From Diabrotica undecimpunctata (Eukaryota; Arthropoda; Insecta; Coleoptera; Chrysomelidae), in assembly GCF_040954645.1 (NCBI RefSeq), contig NC_092809.1, positions 133,971,914-134,035,913 of the forward strand: a stretch of 64,000 bases of DNA, written 5' to 3'. The position numbers were made by a program, and so were the translations under genes. How positions within the stretch are numbered: the stretch's first letter is position 1; each line of letters opens with the position of its first letter. This document shows, in pieces, positions 20,550 through 33,010 of the stretch. The notes beneath the pieces were generated by a model. The model saw only the letters and a list, made by a program, of their open reading frames with translations. It did not search any database and was not told the origin of the DNA.

Positions 20550-20929
20550 TATTTTTTTTCTATTTTTCTACAAGGCTTATTGCTAGAAGTTTGTAGTATT
20601 TATATAATCCTATACCAAATTTAGGCCGGGTTAAAAAATATTTACTGGGCTCCCTGGCCCTTAAAGATTTTTTTTTTGTTTAAAAAAAATGTTTAGGGCT
20701 ATTATAGTAAAAAACTGTTAGTACTTTGCAATATTATTCTGCAAAAAAAATAGTCCGTATATGTAAAAGTTAGACCGGACTCCTTTATTAAAATTAAATA
20801 TTCTGTGTCACCACCACGAGACCTGAGACATTTAAGAAAAATGGCGATTAATAATACTGACAGGCAAGCTACAAATATTTAAAAAAAAAAGTGACAGATA
20901 ACTGTATGATGCTCAAAGGCAATCCATTA
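20550..20929. other. spacer, no recognised gene
   Basis: Contains long T and A runs only. Confidence 0.4.
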
Positions 20930-22100
20930 TTTCAACTTCATCCTTAGAAGAGCGTACCTATAGTTGGTCCAAGTGGTCTTCAAAACAGACGGCAACTTCA
21001 GCATGAGAACAAAAATTTAACAAGTTAATTGAAAGTCTATAGTTCGATGGAAGAAATGATCGAACCATAATCTTTAAAAATGCGAGGCGAATCATGAAAA
21101 CTGAAAGGTATATAGCTGTAATTAAAGAACCAGGTAATTTATATTTTGGATACTTATGGATGTGACGGTACAAATGTCAATATGGTCTGGAAAGGTGGAA
21201 ACATTCGTATTATAGAAACGCGAGCAAATAAACCATTACAGTAAAGTATATGCCGTATATGCCTGTTGTACGCTAACAAACTTCCGTTATGACATTTGCT
21301 GCAAAAGCTAGATAGCCACATAAAAGGTCCTTATTTATATTCTGGGCCGATTGGATCCCTTCTTTCCAATTGTGAAAAAATGTCTGTTATTAAATTTAAA
21401 TTCATAGAAGCTCTCTTGCCTCTGTAAATGAAAATGACCTAAGTACAGATCAATAGTATTTGTACAAACTATCTAAAGCAATTGGAGATGGTATATGTTC
21501 TCAAAGCAGAGAGAAGTTTAGGGAAGATGACACACTCAAGTTGGTTAACGACAGTTAACCGCATTCTTAGAGTTTATGTAGCTACAACTGATTCTTGTGA
21601 AAGCTTAAAGATTTTAGCTGAGTTTGTAATAAAAATATATTTTCGGATGTGGTTTGAGATAAAACCACAGCCAAGATTGAATATGGTGCCAGGTAACTAT
21701 GGAAACGAATCCAGGTTTCTGGAGATTTTTTGAATATTGTGTCATCAATTATCAATTAAGTTATTCAAGAAAATGCTTATTTTGTGCACCGGAAAACATT
21801 CTAATTCCTATGTTAACAGATTCACGTCAACAAAAATCTCAGAGAGATAGATCTCATAGACTGGATAAATAGTACCTACTATAACAAATCCTAACACAGC
21901 AAATACTAACACAGCATTTGCAAGATGAGAAATTGTGCATGTGTTGAAACAAGTTCCAATTTTTGACATATTCAAGCTGTGGAAAAATGTTTTAAGATAA
22001 TTATTAGCGCGTCAATAAAAGTGTATGATCAAGAATCTAGAGATGGTTACATACTAGCTAAACTTGATGTTAGAAAGAATTTGCCGATATTGGAAAGTAG
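20930..22100 (+). pseudogene. decayed multicopy insect protein of unknown function
   Basis: Broken plus-strand frames read YGCDGTNVNMVWKGGNIRI, ETRANKPLQ, then KGPYLYSGPIGSLLSNCEK, GKMTHSSWLTTVNRILRVYV (within 21482-21733), VIKIYFRMWFEIKPQP and FCAPENILIPMLTDSRQ. I have seen this order of motifs in multicopy insect proteins without assigned function. At least five stops or frameshifts. Whether the family is a transposon product is not known to me; its copy number suggests so. Confidence 0.55.
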
Positions 22101-22384
22101 ATGTCAATACTATGCTTCAAGAAGTGAGTAAGTAAAAATGTTGAGCAAAGAAGGGTGGGTGGGTTGAACTCGTTGTATAGCTACCCGATCGTGGTGAGTT
22201 TTGGGTTAAATGAATATACGGAATAATGTTAAGTAAATATTTACATAACATTTCAATGTAAAAAACTTTTCGTGCCAAATATTGATTCAAGCAAAGAATT
22301 GCACGGTTCACAGCACATAAATAGTAAATATGCATTTTTTGACGTGACAACGTCTTAAATTAGGTTGTGGCTCGGAGTCATTTA

Positions 22385-22530
22385 AGAAAAAGTGTAACGC
22401 CCGCTCACGTCTGTTACAGTGAGTCACCGAACGAGAGAGAGGCCCGCCGGACCGGCGAATGCCTTGCGTCTCTCTCCCACTCAAACATGATCGGTCCGCT
22501 GCGCGCGGCACTAGAGAATTAGGCGCGTTG
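22385..22530. other. GC-rich block in AT-rich DNA
   Basis: About 145 bp with clustered CpG sites (for example GCCCGCCGGACCGGCGAATG and CGGTCCGCTGCGCGCGGCAC), sharply unlike its flanks. No ORF of note. It could be a transposon end, a CpG-protected host promoter or imported DNA. Confidence 0.4.
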
Positions 22531-24329
22531 AATCGCTAAAGTTGAAAATCGTTGAAAGTATCGTCAGCTGTGTCTGTAGTAAAAATGTGGAGTGCTTACA
22601 GTGTCCTATTTTAGGGGGAACCACCAGTATCAGATATAATTTTAGGAAATTACCTAGGGACCTATATTCTTTTATAATATTGCTATGGATTTATCCATTT
22701 AATATTGAGCAATGATTGTAAACATTCTTTATAGTTTAAACTTCAATGAAAATTATTAACTGTGTCTAAAGACATATATGATATGAGGTATTTTACCCAA
22801 GAGTATTAAGTATAATGAATATACATAAAAACATAATTTTGTTGTCTTAGGATTTAACATTTTGTCAGCACATTATCTCAAATTCACACTTAAATCAATA
22901 TGTTTTTACTATTAGGTCTGTTGAATGTTTGTTCTTTACACAAAATTTAGTCTATACTTCATATTTATTAAAGGCGGTAAAATATACATTACAATTCAGT
23001 TGTTTCACTTTCAAAGCATAAAGAACGTTTTAAGCTTTGTTTATATTATTTTGTGTATATTAATTGAGTTAATTGGAGTAGCCCACTTTGATACAAAAAT
23101 ACAGTCAATTTATGGATATTTCAAGGTGACAATCTAAAAAAAGCTGATTTCCTCCCATGCATTTTATTAGAAACACTTGAAATTTAAAAAAAATTTAAAA
23201 ATCGTAAGATGTAAGACCTTAATCGTGAGATCGTGAGATTTGTCTTAAATTCGTGAGTAGATTCGTCATTTACAACAACTACAACAATAAAGGTAAATAA
23301 TTGTACACTAATATTTCATTATCGTAAACTATGATTGATTGATTAATTCTTAGATTGACACAAAAGTTGAGAAACTGAGTTTATAGCGGCAATTCCTTGT
23401 TCCTATTGTGCAATTTAATAATATTCATATCAATAAATATTCTACCGAGAAAAAGACGTTGTCACGTAAAATCTTCGCCCGTAAAACCGACTTTATAGGC
23501 AACCGATTTTTTTTTACCTCTTTTATATTTTTAGTCCTGGGGGCCGGTTAAATTTTTTTAGATCATGATGAAAATTTTTTAACGAAATAATAGCATCGAT
23601 ATTAATATTTTAGACACTAGCTCCCCCAAAAATTAGGTAAAATTTTTTTTTAGGCCCCAGGGTCCTGGTCAAAAATAATTGATTTCAGCCTTGTTTGGTA
23701 CACAGTATTAGGATGACCATCAAAAAAAAATTGTTTTGCCCCTTTTCGGCCCGGCCTGATAGATAGGTACCTATATCACATAAGAAGAAGAAAATAACAA
23801 ACAGAAAGAAACAGTATATAATTCTTCATATGCCAGAAAGAGAAAGGGATATATTTAACAATAAATTATAAACAGTTAATTAAGAATAATTTTTAGATAA
23901 AAGCGTTATTCCTTAGTAACTTTTATAGAATTTCTACCTCTTTATTAAATGATATCCTTTCGTTTATTCCATTAGAAAATTGTAATAATATCTTTATTTG
24001 GTAATGTGATTAAAGCGTGAAATTGCCAATTATATCTGTATTAGTAGAATAATTTTATGGTATTAAGAATTACAATCGATTTGAATCTCTTTGATGTTTA
24101 TTGAAATATTAAAGTGAACGTGATTTGCAGATAATTCCTTCATTTAAAAGAATTGTATTAGGTACGTTAGAAGACTTTATTAAAAACTTTATTCTTCTGG
24201 ATTCGTACCAGATCTGTATAGGACTCAAAACCGATCCTAGGAAGTTGGCTGCTCGTGTGCGAAGAACTAATGTCTTCGCACGCGAAGCGTGCTTTAAAAT
24301 TAATAAAAAATATTTACAATTCTACAGAT
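22531..24329. other. spacer, no recognised gene
   Basis: Includes a short palindromic stretch at about 24250-24295 (AATGTCTTCGCACGCGAAGCG). No coding family seen. Confidence 0.4.
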
Positions 24330-25560
24330 AATAAAAAACCTTCTTTATGGATATATGTAGATCTCTCTAAAGCATTTTATACTCTAAATCACAAACTACC
24401 CTCTTTATCTGTTTCTCTTTTCTACGTTGGCTGAAATTTAAGACTGGGCTTCTCTTACCAAAAGCAGAATTGCCCCCTCCGTATCCGATGGGGCTCCCTC
24501 CGTTGGAGGTGTGGATTACCACCCGGGGAACTATATTGTTATTTTTCATCCTGCTTCTTGTACTTTCGCCTTTTGTTGTTTTTGCATGTGCCAGGATGCT
24601 AAAGCCTGACGCCAAAACCCCCACTTTGGAGGATCTGCACTTTTAGCCGCCCATTCTGGATCCGACGCTGTTTGCAGCCGCCCACTCTAGATCAGACGCT
24701 GCGTGATTCTATACAAACCCTAAAATCCGGGGTCGCCACTTCCACCATCCTCGCCGTACCGAAGGTCTTCCTCTTCTCCGTGACTGCCGTTGTGGTCTTC
24801 ATCCGTAACCCTGGACAAGGGACCCTAAGCAGGTACTAGTTTCCCGGGTCAGGAAACACCTGGAATCTGTGGGGGGCAGGGAATGATTCATTTTTTCCTG
24901 ATAGCACTATCCAAGGAATTCCAAGGAGTTCCTACCCACTACCCATTATGGAATTACATTTCCTTAATTCCAGGTGTTACAGTTATACCGCTGATACTCG
25001 GTCGTCAGAGCCTCGTTTGTGATAACAGGGTTCACCAACGTGAAGGTGAGGTTGACATTTGAATAGGAGAGGCTGTTTGAGAAGCAAGACGAGACCTCAG
25101 AGATTGAGAATGGCAGAACAGAAAGGACTGGAGATGTTGGCTGAAAGAAGGAAGGCGGCGACAGCTTTAAAAATCCTTATATAGATAGATAGGACCACAA
25201 ACTATTGTTAGATCAACTGAAAAATTACGGCATCAAAGGAGTGGCATTAAAATTGTTAAAGAGCTACTTAAGTGACAGACCGTAAAAGGTAACTGTAAAT
25301 GGTAAACTTAGCGGAACCAGAACTGTGACTTACGGAGTCCCTCAAGGAAGGGGGTTGGGGCCGCTTTTATTTACTATTTATATAAACACCTTACTTACAT
25401 TAGGTACAGATTTTAGGTCAGATCATAAGTTTCGCTGAAGATACAAGCATTTTTTGTAGCAATAAAAATTGGGAAAATTTAAAAGGAAATATCGAAATGG
25501 ACATATAAAAGTAAAAAATGATAATGGTTTCTATCACTGCATCACTGTACAACATAACCC
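24330..25560 (+). pseudogene. Jockey/CR1-type RT fragment, split by an insertion
   Basis: Left part at 24335-24398 reads YVDLSKAFYTLNHKL. It resumes at 25196 with HKLLLDQLKNYGIKG, then VTYGVPQGRGLGPLLFTIYI and a degraded FAEDTSIFC in place of YADD. The interruption at 24399-25195 is bounded by a 9-bp repeat. A stop follows SYLSDRP. Not functional. Confidence 0.75.
24399..25195 (+). mobile_element. unclassified ~800-bp insertion with TAGA tail
   Basis: Flanked by CACAAACTA at 24390-24398 and 25196-25204, between two halves of one RT. Its base content is far richer in G and C than the surroundings. It ends in ATATAGATAGATAGG, a short tandem tail typical of target-primed non-LTR or SINE insertions. 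I recognise no coding domain, though MAEQKGLEMLAERRKAATA near the end resembles a polymerase C-terminus. Confidence 0.6.
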
Positions 25561-25700
25561 TCCTCATCCTGCTAAGTGCCTTCTCTGTTGAGGTTGGTGA
25601 TCAATATATTTGTTGACGTCATACTGTTTTAATGTCCAGGTCTCACAGCCATATAGTAATAGAGGACCACACATAACACTTTAGTGTTCTCAATCTTATT
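25550..25700 (-). pseudogene. RTE-like C-terminal fragment
   Basis: Minus-strand text around YGCETWTLKQYDVNKY, the block preceding the C-terminus of RTE-type ORFs. No ends or target duplication seen. Confidence 0.5.
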
Positions 25701-26890
25701 GAGACTGATAGCTTGGGGTTACAAAGCATTGTACGCATATTCATGCATAACCAACCAGTTATTCATACACAACATCACTATTTAACATTAAATATTGAAA
25801 TAATTAAATACTTGCCGTTTTCGTCATACACTACTGCGTTGCCAAACTTCAACCAACTTAAAATTGACAACGATACAAAAATTCCGGAAGCATAAAACAC
25901 TGTAATAGACAGACACCTAAAATAGACACTACATTGTTCGTATAAGTAATTTATGAGCCTAGAAAAAAGCAGTTTTCTGTTACTATCCAGCAATAATTTT
26001 CTTGAACGTAATTAAAAACAGTTTGTGATCTTATCATTGTTAGAAAAACTAGTTATTTGCGTTAATAATGTGCAAATCAAATGCAATAATTTCACATGCC
26101 AATCAAAGTAAACCCTTAAAAAAACTCTCCAAGATGATTTCTTATAGCAAATACCACCAACTTTCGCATTATTTTAAACAAAAAATATGTAAACATATCT
26201 TCTTACATCGGTCTTTAATATTCAACAACCACTTTCTAGTTTCTATCATTGCGAATTTATATTAATAATTGGAGATTAAATACCACTGACAAACCAACTT
26301 ATACTAACATTTACATGGTAAAAAACGAGATTCTATCACGATATCCACAATATTATTTAAACAAAAAAGTTGTTTCCTTCGAGAAATTATCGCGTTCACT
26401 TTTGCAACTTTGATTATAGGTTTTATACCGACACAATTTTCTAAAATCTAAAAACAATAGAAGTGAAATGTGGAGTGTTAAGTGATATACAAAACAGATA
26501 AATAATGGTGTAACTTTGGTTTTCACTAAGTTGTGATACAAAAAAATTGTGAAACAATAAATAAATTAGTAATTGTGTAGTGTATAAAGTGTATAGAGTG
26601 ATAGTTTTTTGTTAATATAAAAATTGACAATTGACAGCACGTTGACAGTATAGTACGTTGTAAGATTATTTAGAAAGCGCAAAGCTCTGACAAACCCGTA
26701 AATCTTTGGCAGATACCGTGATCAAAGTCGGCTCAGGATAAAAAATATCAATTTCGAAAATCGTTTTCAAAATACAAAACATCAATAAATTAAACAAATT
26801 TTATTGTTTGTTACTTGGTGAAAAATTCTGCTAATACTTTAATTTTATCTGACCCATTTATATTGACAATTCAGATATATATTATGCATT
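25701..26890. other. spacer, no recognised gene
   Basis: AT-rich, short chance frames only. Confidence 0.4.
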
Positions 26891-27161
26891 TTAAACCCTT
26901 TCATTATTGTGGGGACATCTATGTCCTAGCGGATTTCAAAAAAGAAGAAAGTACAGGTATGTACTAAATGGTGACAGTGATTGGTTGTACTATAGTTACT
27001 ATCTCACACTACTGGTCACAAAACGGATCACTTTCGAATTCCCTTATAAAAAAAGCTATTTCAGAAGATCGCCGTTTATTCCTGTTATCCAAGTCCTACT
27101 ATAATAATCCTGAAAGAAATGGTAATACATCAAAAACATACTACATCGATGTAGTGGTTTC

Positions 27162-28640
27162 TTGTTTGAAACTTTCGTAAAGGCGAGGACTGAGAGTTTT
27201 CATCAGTCCATCGACGAATTAATGACTAAGTTCAAAGGAAGATCTGCCCCGAAGCAGCATCTTCCTATAAAGCCAGTAAAAAGAGGTATAAAAATGTGGC
27301 AACGAAGTGATTTTTTTACAGGATATATATACGATTTCAATATTTACTCGGGAAAAGAATCGATACCAACTACTGGAACTCTAGAAGAACGAGTTGTTGA
27401 AACTCTAGCCAACACCATTCCAACCTACTAAACACCCTCAATTTCCCATGTTTAGGAACGAACCTATATGGCCAATCGGGTAAACGTAGCCAAATTTAAA
27501 AATAACAAAATGTTAAGGGGTGATATGGAGTTTTTAGTTTTATTCAAAGGAATTTTAGCGACTAAATGGAAAGATACGAAAAAACTTATGCTGGAAACTA
27601 AAGAAAAAGCTGAGATCACTTGTCTAGAAGCAATTATTTTTTACAATTATTTTATGGGAGAAGTAGATCTCGCCGATCAAAATGTTAGCACCAATATGGA
27701 CCGAAAATCTGGGAAATAATGGAAAAAAGTTTTTTTATAGATTAGTTATAAATGCTATTGTACACTCTTGGATTATTTACAAGGATTTGAGGATTTACAT
27801 AAGAGAAGTGTACAACAATATATTACAAAATTTTCGGGTGCTGTTCAAGAAATGAACATATTGTTTTAAAATATAAAATAAAAATGTAATTCTTTAGACT
27901 TTTCTTAGTGTAGAATAATTAGAATAGTCACTTCATCAAGTTTGTTCGCGACATCCGACTGACTGGCGTCTGACCCTCTTAAATATTTTTTCACACCTAA
28001 ATAAAATAGGAGTAATCTTCACGTTCACGCATCAAGTAGTGATTTATTAGTTCAAGTTCACACTCTCCGCCGAAATCGGGCATTTTCTCATACCGGTTTT
28101 CTTTTACGTGTTATAAAGAAATAATTTTTGATATTGTATTGTAAGCTAGGGCCGTGTTGGGCCTCTCTACTCTTAAAATTATAAATTAATTATAAATCGA
28201 TAAACTCAAAAGATCTTTTATTTCTCTGGAGCTATATTTGTTCATATTAAGAATCCTTATCCTTCAACGGTCACCGAAGAACCAAACCTACGGAGATACA
28301 TCCATTCACAAGTCCTTTGAAGTAAGGCTTGGAATCCAAAGATTTCCAACCCTCTTATGTAGGTAGCCAGTTACAAGGCTCCCTCAGGTACCACTAGCAG
28401 AACAGCTAATTGAATTAGGAAGATCGAAATCAAATGTAAAACGACGAATAAGTGATCATTCTGGAAGAATATCTTAATGACAGAAACAGATGATCAACGT
28501 TGGAGACCATTTGCCACAACAAATACCTACTAGGAGGAGGTGCTTTAGATGTTCACAAAATAAATCAGAAACTCGAACCACGACTATTTGTACAGCGTGT
28601 GCCTCTATGCAACAATTGTTTTTACCACATCATTCGTAAG
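27162..28640 (+). pseudogene. piggyBac transposase, deleted and interrupted
   Basis: Pieces in order: HLPIKPVKRGIKMWQRSDF and YIYDFNIYSGKE (27162-27431), then FLVLFKGILATKWKDTKK and GEVDLADQNVSTNMDRKSGK (27468-27719, with the VDxxDQ motif), then NAIVHSWIIYKDL, and finally QVPLAEQLIELGRSKSNV and the Cys-rich tail RRRCFRCSQNK, ICTACAS (28395-28640). The middle catalytic part is missing and at least four lesions are present. Confidence 0.8.
27885..28375. repeat. possible solo LTR inside the piggyBac element
   Basis: 491 bp starting TGTAA and ending TTACA, between two blocks of one piggyBac transposase, with no coding content. This is the shape of a solo LTR. I could not find a clear 4-6 bp target duplication, so the edges or the idea may be wrong. 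Confidence 0.3.
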
Positions 28641-28936
28641 AAGTAATGTTTTTTTTTGTGTAATGTATTTTTTTGATTTTAAATTTACGTTTTTTTCTTT
28701 ACTGATGAGATTTATTTATCCCACCATTAACACTAACGGGACATATATGTCTCATGATTTTTCTAAGGATACAAGGACACGCAACAATGAAAAAAAAAAA
28801 ATAAATAAATCGCTTTGTATATAGGTATCTATAGACTTAACGAATCCTAACCTGTCTATTTATATCAACGAATATCATTAAAGTCATTGTAAACAGTTTT
28901 ATTAAGCTACAATGAAATCAGTAATGAAAGGGTTAA

Positions 28937-31189
28937 AGTAGACGACTTTAAAATGATATTGCCAATCTACATATGAGGCCGTATTGAGAATACATCATCT
29001 CCACTATTAAGGCCGTTCCTCGCGATTCTGGGCATAGCTAAATTCCAATGTAAAAGTTTATATCAAATAACGCAAAAACTATGGCAGATATTGAGATGAT
29101 TCTTTTTTTATATGAAAGGGCTTAAAAAGTTCTAGTGCACTATTTGGTTGTAAATTAATAAATTGATTAAACAATATTTTTTTTTCAAATATTTTTGGTT
29201 AAAATAAACGTAAAAATTTTTTTTTTGAAATAGGGCACTACAGAATTTGACCCACTTTCCGAATCTGTTTTTATTTTTAACATAAAGTGTAACACAAAGC
29301 AGCTATTTAATATAAACTTTTTAAAAAATCTCAAAGTTCTGCTAAATGTTACTCTCTCTCGGTCAGTACAGGCTGTCTTTGTCGATAGCTTCTGGATTCT
29401 CGCCGACAGGTAGGTAAGAAATATACACTCTCTCATAAATAATGTTGAATAACATTATTAGGGCTTATTAAAGAGTAATACCCAAATATTTTGCAGTATT
29501 TGAATATGGAATTTGATTATTTATATTTATTGGACAATATCCAAATATTTTGCAGTATTTGAATATGTAATTTGATTATTTATATTTATTGGAATATTTA
29601 TTTTAAACGTTTTTGTTAGTAAAGTTTACATAATATATGAAGTTTGTTTCGTCACTTGCTTGTCCACTCATATTATTCCAGGGTAATAAGGATTTTCTCG
29701 TGACACTCAATAATCCAGGTAGCTGACAACTTTTTGTAGACCTATAAGAAGAAAACCTATCTGTTTCCTGCCTAAAGTTCAGAGCCGTTTTTTAATGATT
29801 AACAATTTAATGCAAAAAACGCGATTTTTTCTATTTTTTGCACTCCATTAGAAAGCTAAATAATTGACATAGAATTACAAAATTTTATTTTTTAGAATAC
29901 TAACAAAGCTTCAAAATGCCGATTTTTGAAAGATGAAAAGTCAATTTTTTGCTTCGCAAACTGCAAAATAAGTGACAATTGATATTTGTTAAAAACTTTT
30001 AGTAAACTTAAACTTTAAACTTTAGAGTTCCACCCAAAGTTGGGTATTGGGGTACTTAACAAACCCTCAAAATTTGGGACGGATATATTAATTAGTTTAA
30101 AAGTTATTGTATTTGTTTATTTCAGAGACCTTTTTTTTACAATAACAACAGAAATAGAAAATAATAAAGATAAGGTAATTCTGTGGGTGACAAATGAAAG
30201 CAAAAGACTTATACTATCAATATGCATTAAAAAAAAAATAAAAGAATAATTTATTATAGTCAAAAATCCTGATGTCAAATTTTTGAAATTATGTAGTTTA
30301 TAAACATTTAGAATAACTTTAAAAACATTGTCCCTAGAAAAAATCTTTTTTTATATTCGAAAAGCTAGTATTTTCACCCGAATTTTCAAATAAAAAAACT
30401 TGGCCTAGGTTAATTTGGGCCAAAGTTAGCCATGTTTTTTTGTTAATTCACAGCTAATTTGATTATAATAATTAAGGAACCTTATTGACGCCATGTTAAA
30501 GAATGGGATTTGTATTTTTTGTTAAAAAATACAAACAAACATTGTACCTTTACAGGACCCTCTAAGAATTTTCAAAAATGTAGTTCAAATAGTGACTAGG
30601 AAGAACCCACAAATCCATGGCGTTTAAATACCGAACAAACAATTTTAAACTAATAAAATTTTCTATATCTCCGGATCTACTCAATGGATTTTGATCACTC
30701 TTTTTTTAATTTGTATGTAATTTCTACGTACATTACAAATATTTAGTATATAAAAATGCTGCTAACATATTTCAAAAAATATTAATACAAAAATGCTATA
30801 ATCTAATAAATGCTTCTCTGAAAATTTAATATAATTTTGAAAAAGTTTCTAACATAAAAACAATTGAATTTATAAGTAAATTTGAATAGTGACAATTACA
30901 ATTAAGCCTCAATGTCATAAACACCAACTTAAAATTTTTATTTTTGACAATTATATTGCCAAAAATAAAATTTTGTATAAAAATTCTTTTTTGTTTAGTA
31001 ACAAAAAAGAATAAGATTTATTCACCATTGATAGATGCCTGAAAAAATGTAACAAATACATGGAAAATTAAATCAAAATGTGATAGTTTACTGGTTTCAT
31101 ATATAAACTACATAGAAATAATATAATTATAAATTTTGCTTAGATTTTGAATTTCTGACCTTTTGTTTAAATTATGGGATCTATGTTAT
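28937..31189. other. AT-rich spacer with a 59-bp tandem duplication
   Basis: Apart from the duplication at 29482-29594, nothing recognisable; long homopolymer runs from 29760 to 30950 resemble a decayed noncoding repeat. Confidence 0.4.
29482..29594. repeat. 59-bp direct tandem duplication
   Basis: CCAAATATTTTGCAGTATTT starts at 29482 and again at 29541; the units differ at only a few bases. Confidence 0.85.
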
Positions 31190-31300
31190 CAGTGATTGTA
31201 TCAACAGTTGCACTTTTTTCATTCCTTTTATTAAAAGATATGTAGATGATTTAGTTTTGGCACTTCCTCCTTCTAATTCTTTAAACTCCTGTTTTGAAAT
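31190..31300 (+). pseudogene. Penelope-like RT remnant
   Basis: Reads FIPFIKRYVDDLVLALPPSN, the YVDD-type palm motif of Penelope-like reverse transcriptases, then degrades. Very short, so the family call is tentative. Confidence 0.45.
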
Positions 31301-31380
31301 TAATAATTTCAAAATAATACTCATTATTTTGTCTAATTACTTATTTAGTTGTCAAAACAGAAACATTATTACCTAAAGAA

Positions 31381-31626
31381 GTGAAAGTGGTTCAATTTAG
31401 AAATTATATAGTAAATAATAAATATTTGAAAACTGATGCACATATTCCTCCCGCGATTTGGGCTTCAAGTACTAATTTTATAAATCGCACTATTAATAGA
31501 CGTAAATCCTTTCATTTTAATTTCATGAATGTTTTTATTCGCCACATCTCAACATTTTCCATTTCAGAATATTTACCATCAAACTGTAATTCTACGTTAA
31601 AAGCCAATTTGTCAGTAAAAAAGTAA
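31381..31626 (+). pseudogene. MULE-like transposase-associated fragment
   Basis: 81-codon frame with HIPPAIWASSTNFINRTINR and RKSFHFNFMN, resembling the ESFH-containing C-terminal region of FLYWCH/MULE-type insect transposon proteins. The usual Glu of that motif is replaced. Isolated fragment, no ends seen. Confidence 0.4.
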
Positions 31627-31629
31627 CAA

Positions 31630-33002
31630 AAAAAACAAAAGAAAATATAAGACATAAAAAAACGAATTCGGCAATACTGTGACCTCAAAATATCTTGTTA
31701 TACATACCTGTATGTACCTTTGCTAAGCTGTGAATTAATTATTTAATAAATAATATTACTCTGGTATACTCCTATTATTCTAATTACACCATAACCGCAC
31801 TGAATAGAAGACCTCCCGCTCGCTATATTGTATAGACCCAAGACTTTTCACTACAGGGGGTGGGTGTCCGGTTGTAAGTAGGTAAAAAGCCCAACTTTAG
31901 TACAAGATGACGTTTAGACTATTCTTCGTGAATAGATTTTGTTTTTGTAAAGAAAGATATTTTTGAAATAGATATCGCACTGAATTTTACCGTTAGGATT
32001 TTTGAGGATAAGCCTTAAGTGAAATTGCTTAAAATTTGATGGTTGAATATTTGCGGTATTGTCCCCATTTTTCACGCGAAGTTAAAGTTTTTCGCAATAA
32101 TTAAGAAACAAATTTACAGGAATAACATGACAAACTCCAATTTTAAAGGATTTTGTATGTTTTTTCAGTAAAATTGTGTCAAATGCTACTAGCCCATAAA
32201 AAGGTTTAAAAAATATCTTGTAGAGGGATACTGCCAGAAAAAGTTAATTGAAAAACTTGGCCTGTTTTATTTCCACATCAGAAATTGTTCTTTTTTTTGC
32301 AAATAAAACGTTCTTTAGCGTTTTGGTTTTTGCATAACTACACACTTGTAACCAACATAACATCATTTAAGAAGAAGCAATTATATTGCAAAAGCTGTAA
32401 ATTTATAATATTTTCGTAAAAAATTAATATTTCTATTATTTTAATTGTCAAACTATACAATAATACCCCTCCATTTTAATTTAATAATGGTATATTGTAA
32501 TTTCCATATAAAATAAGCAACGAAAAATTATGCACTACGCTGAGTAGAAAAACAACAATGTCAAACCTGTTAAACCATAAAATCCCGATGCAGTCACCGT
32601 GATCTTTTGTTTTTCTCTGTGGTCGCACTTGACTATTTAAAAATTTCTTTTTTTATGGATTAGTTAACTAGACGTTAAACATATAATTCAATACAGTCTT
32701 TGAAAATAATAAATGTGAAAGCGTGGAATCATAAATAACTATTTTATCCCTAAGTATGTATTGCTAAGGATAATATGTATTTGCGTAGAAGGATGATAAC
32801 TAAAATAAGTAAACACAATCAAGACTTATTTATTGGAATTCATTGTTAAATTAGGTTTAAGACAACGATATATTTCGTATTGATTCATATTGATTCAATA
32901 TTACATTCTCTTATCCCTTTTCAGGCGTTGGATTAGCGTTCTGGACCCACTTTTACCCACTTCTTTATTACTTTGCTATAGTGTAGTATTTTTTATTAAT
33001 CC
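31630..33002. other. spacer, no recognised gene
   Basis: AT-rich, no supported feature. Confidence 0.4.
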
Positions 33003-33010
33003 AATTTATT

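Larger units (their letters stand above)
26891..28936 (+). mobile_element. piggyBac element with both ends
   Basis: Left end TTAAACCCTTTCATTATTG at 26891 and right end GTAATGAAAGGGTTAA finishing at 28936 are inverted copies (CCCTTTCATTA shared) against TTAA targets, as in piggyBac. The interior holds transposase pieces in the same orientation and a possible later insertion at 27885-28375. The extra A at the left end is a small asymmetry. Confidence 0.8.
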
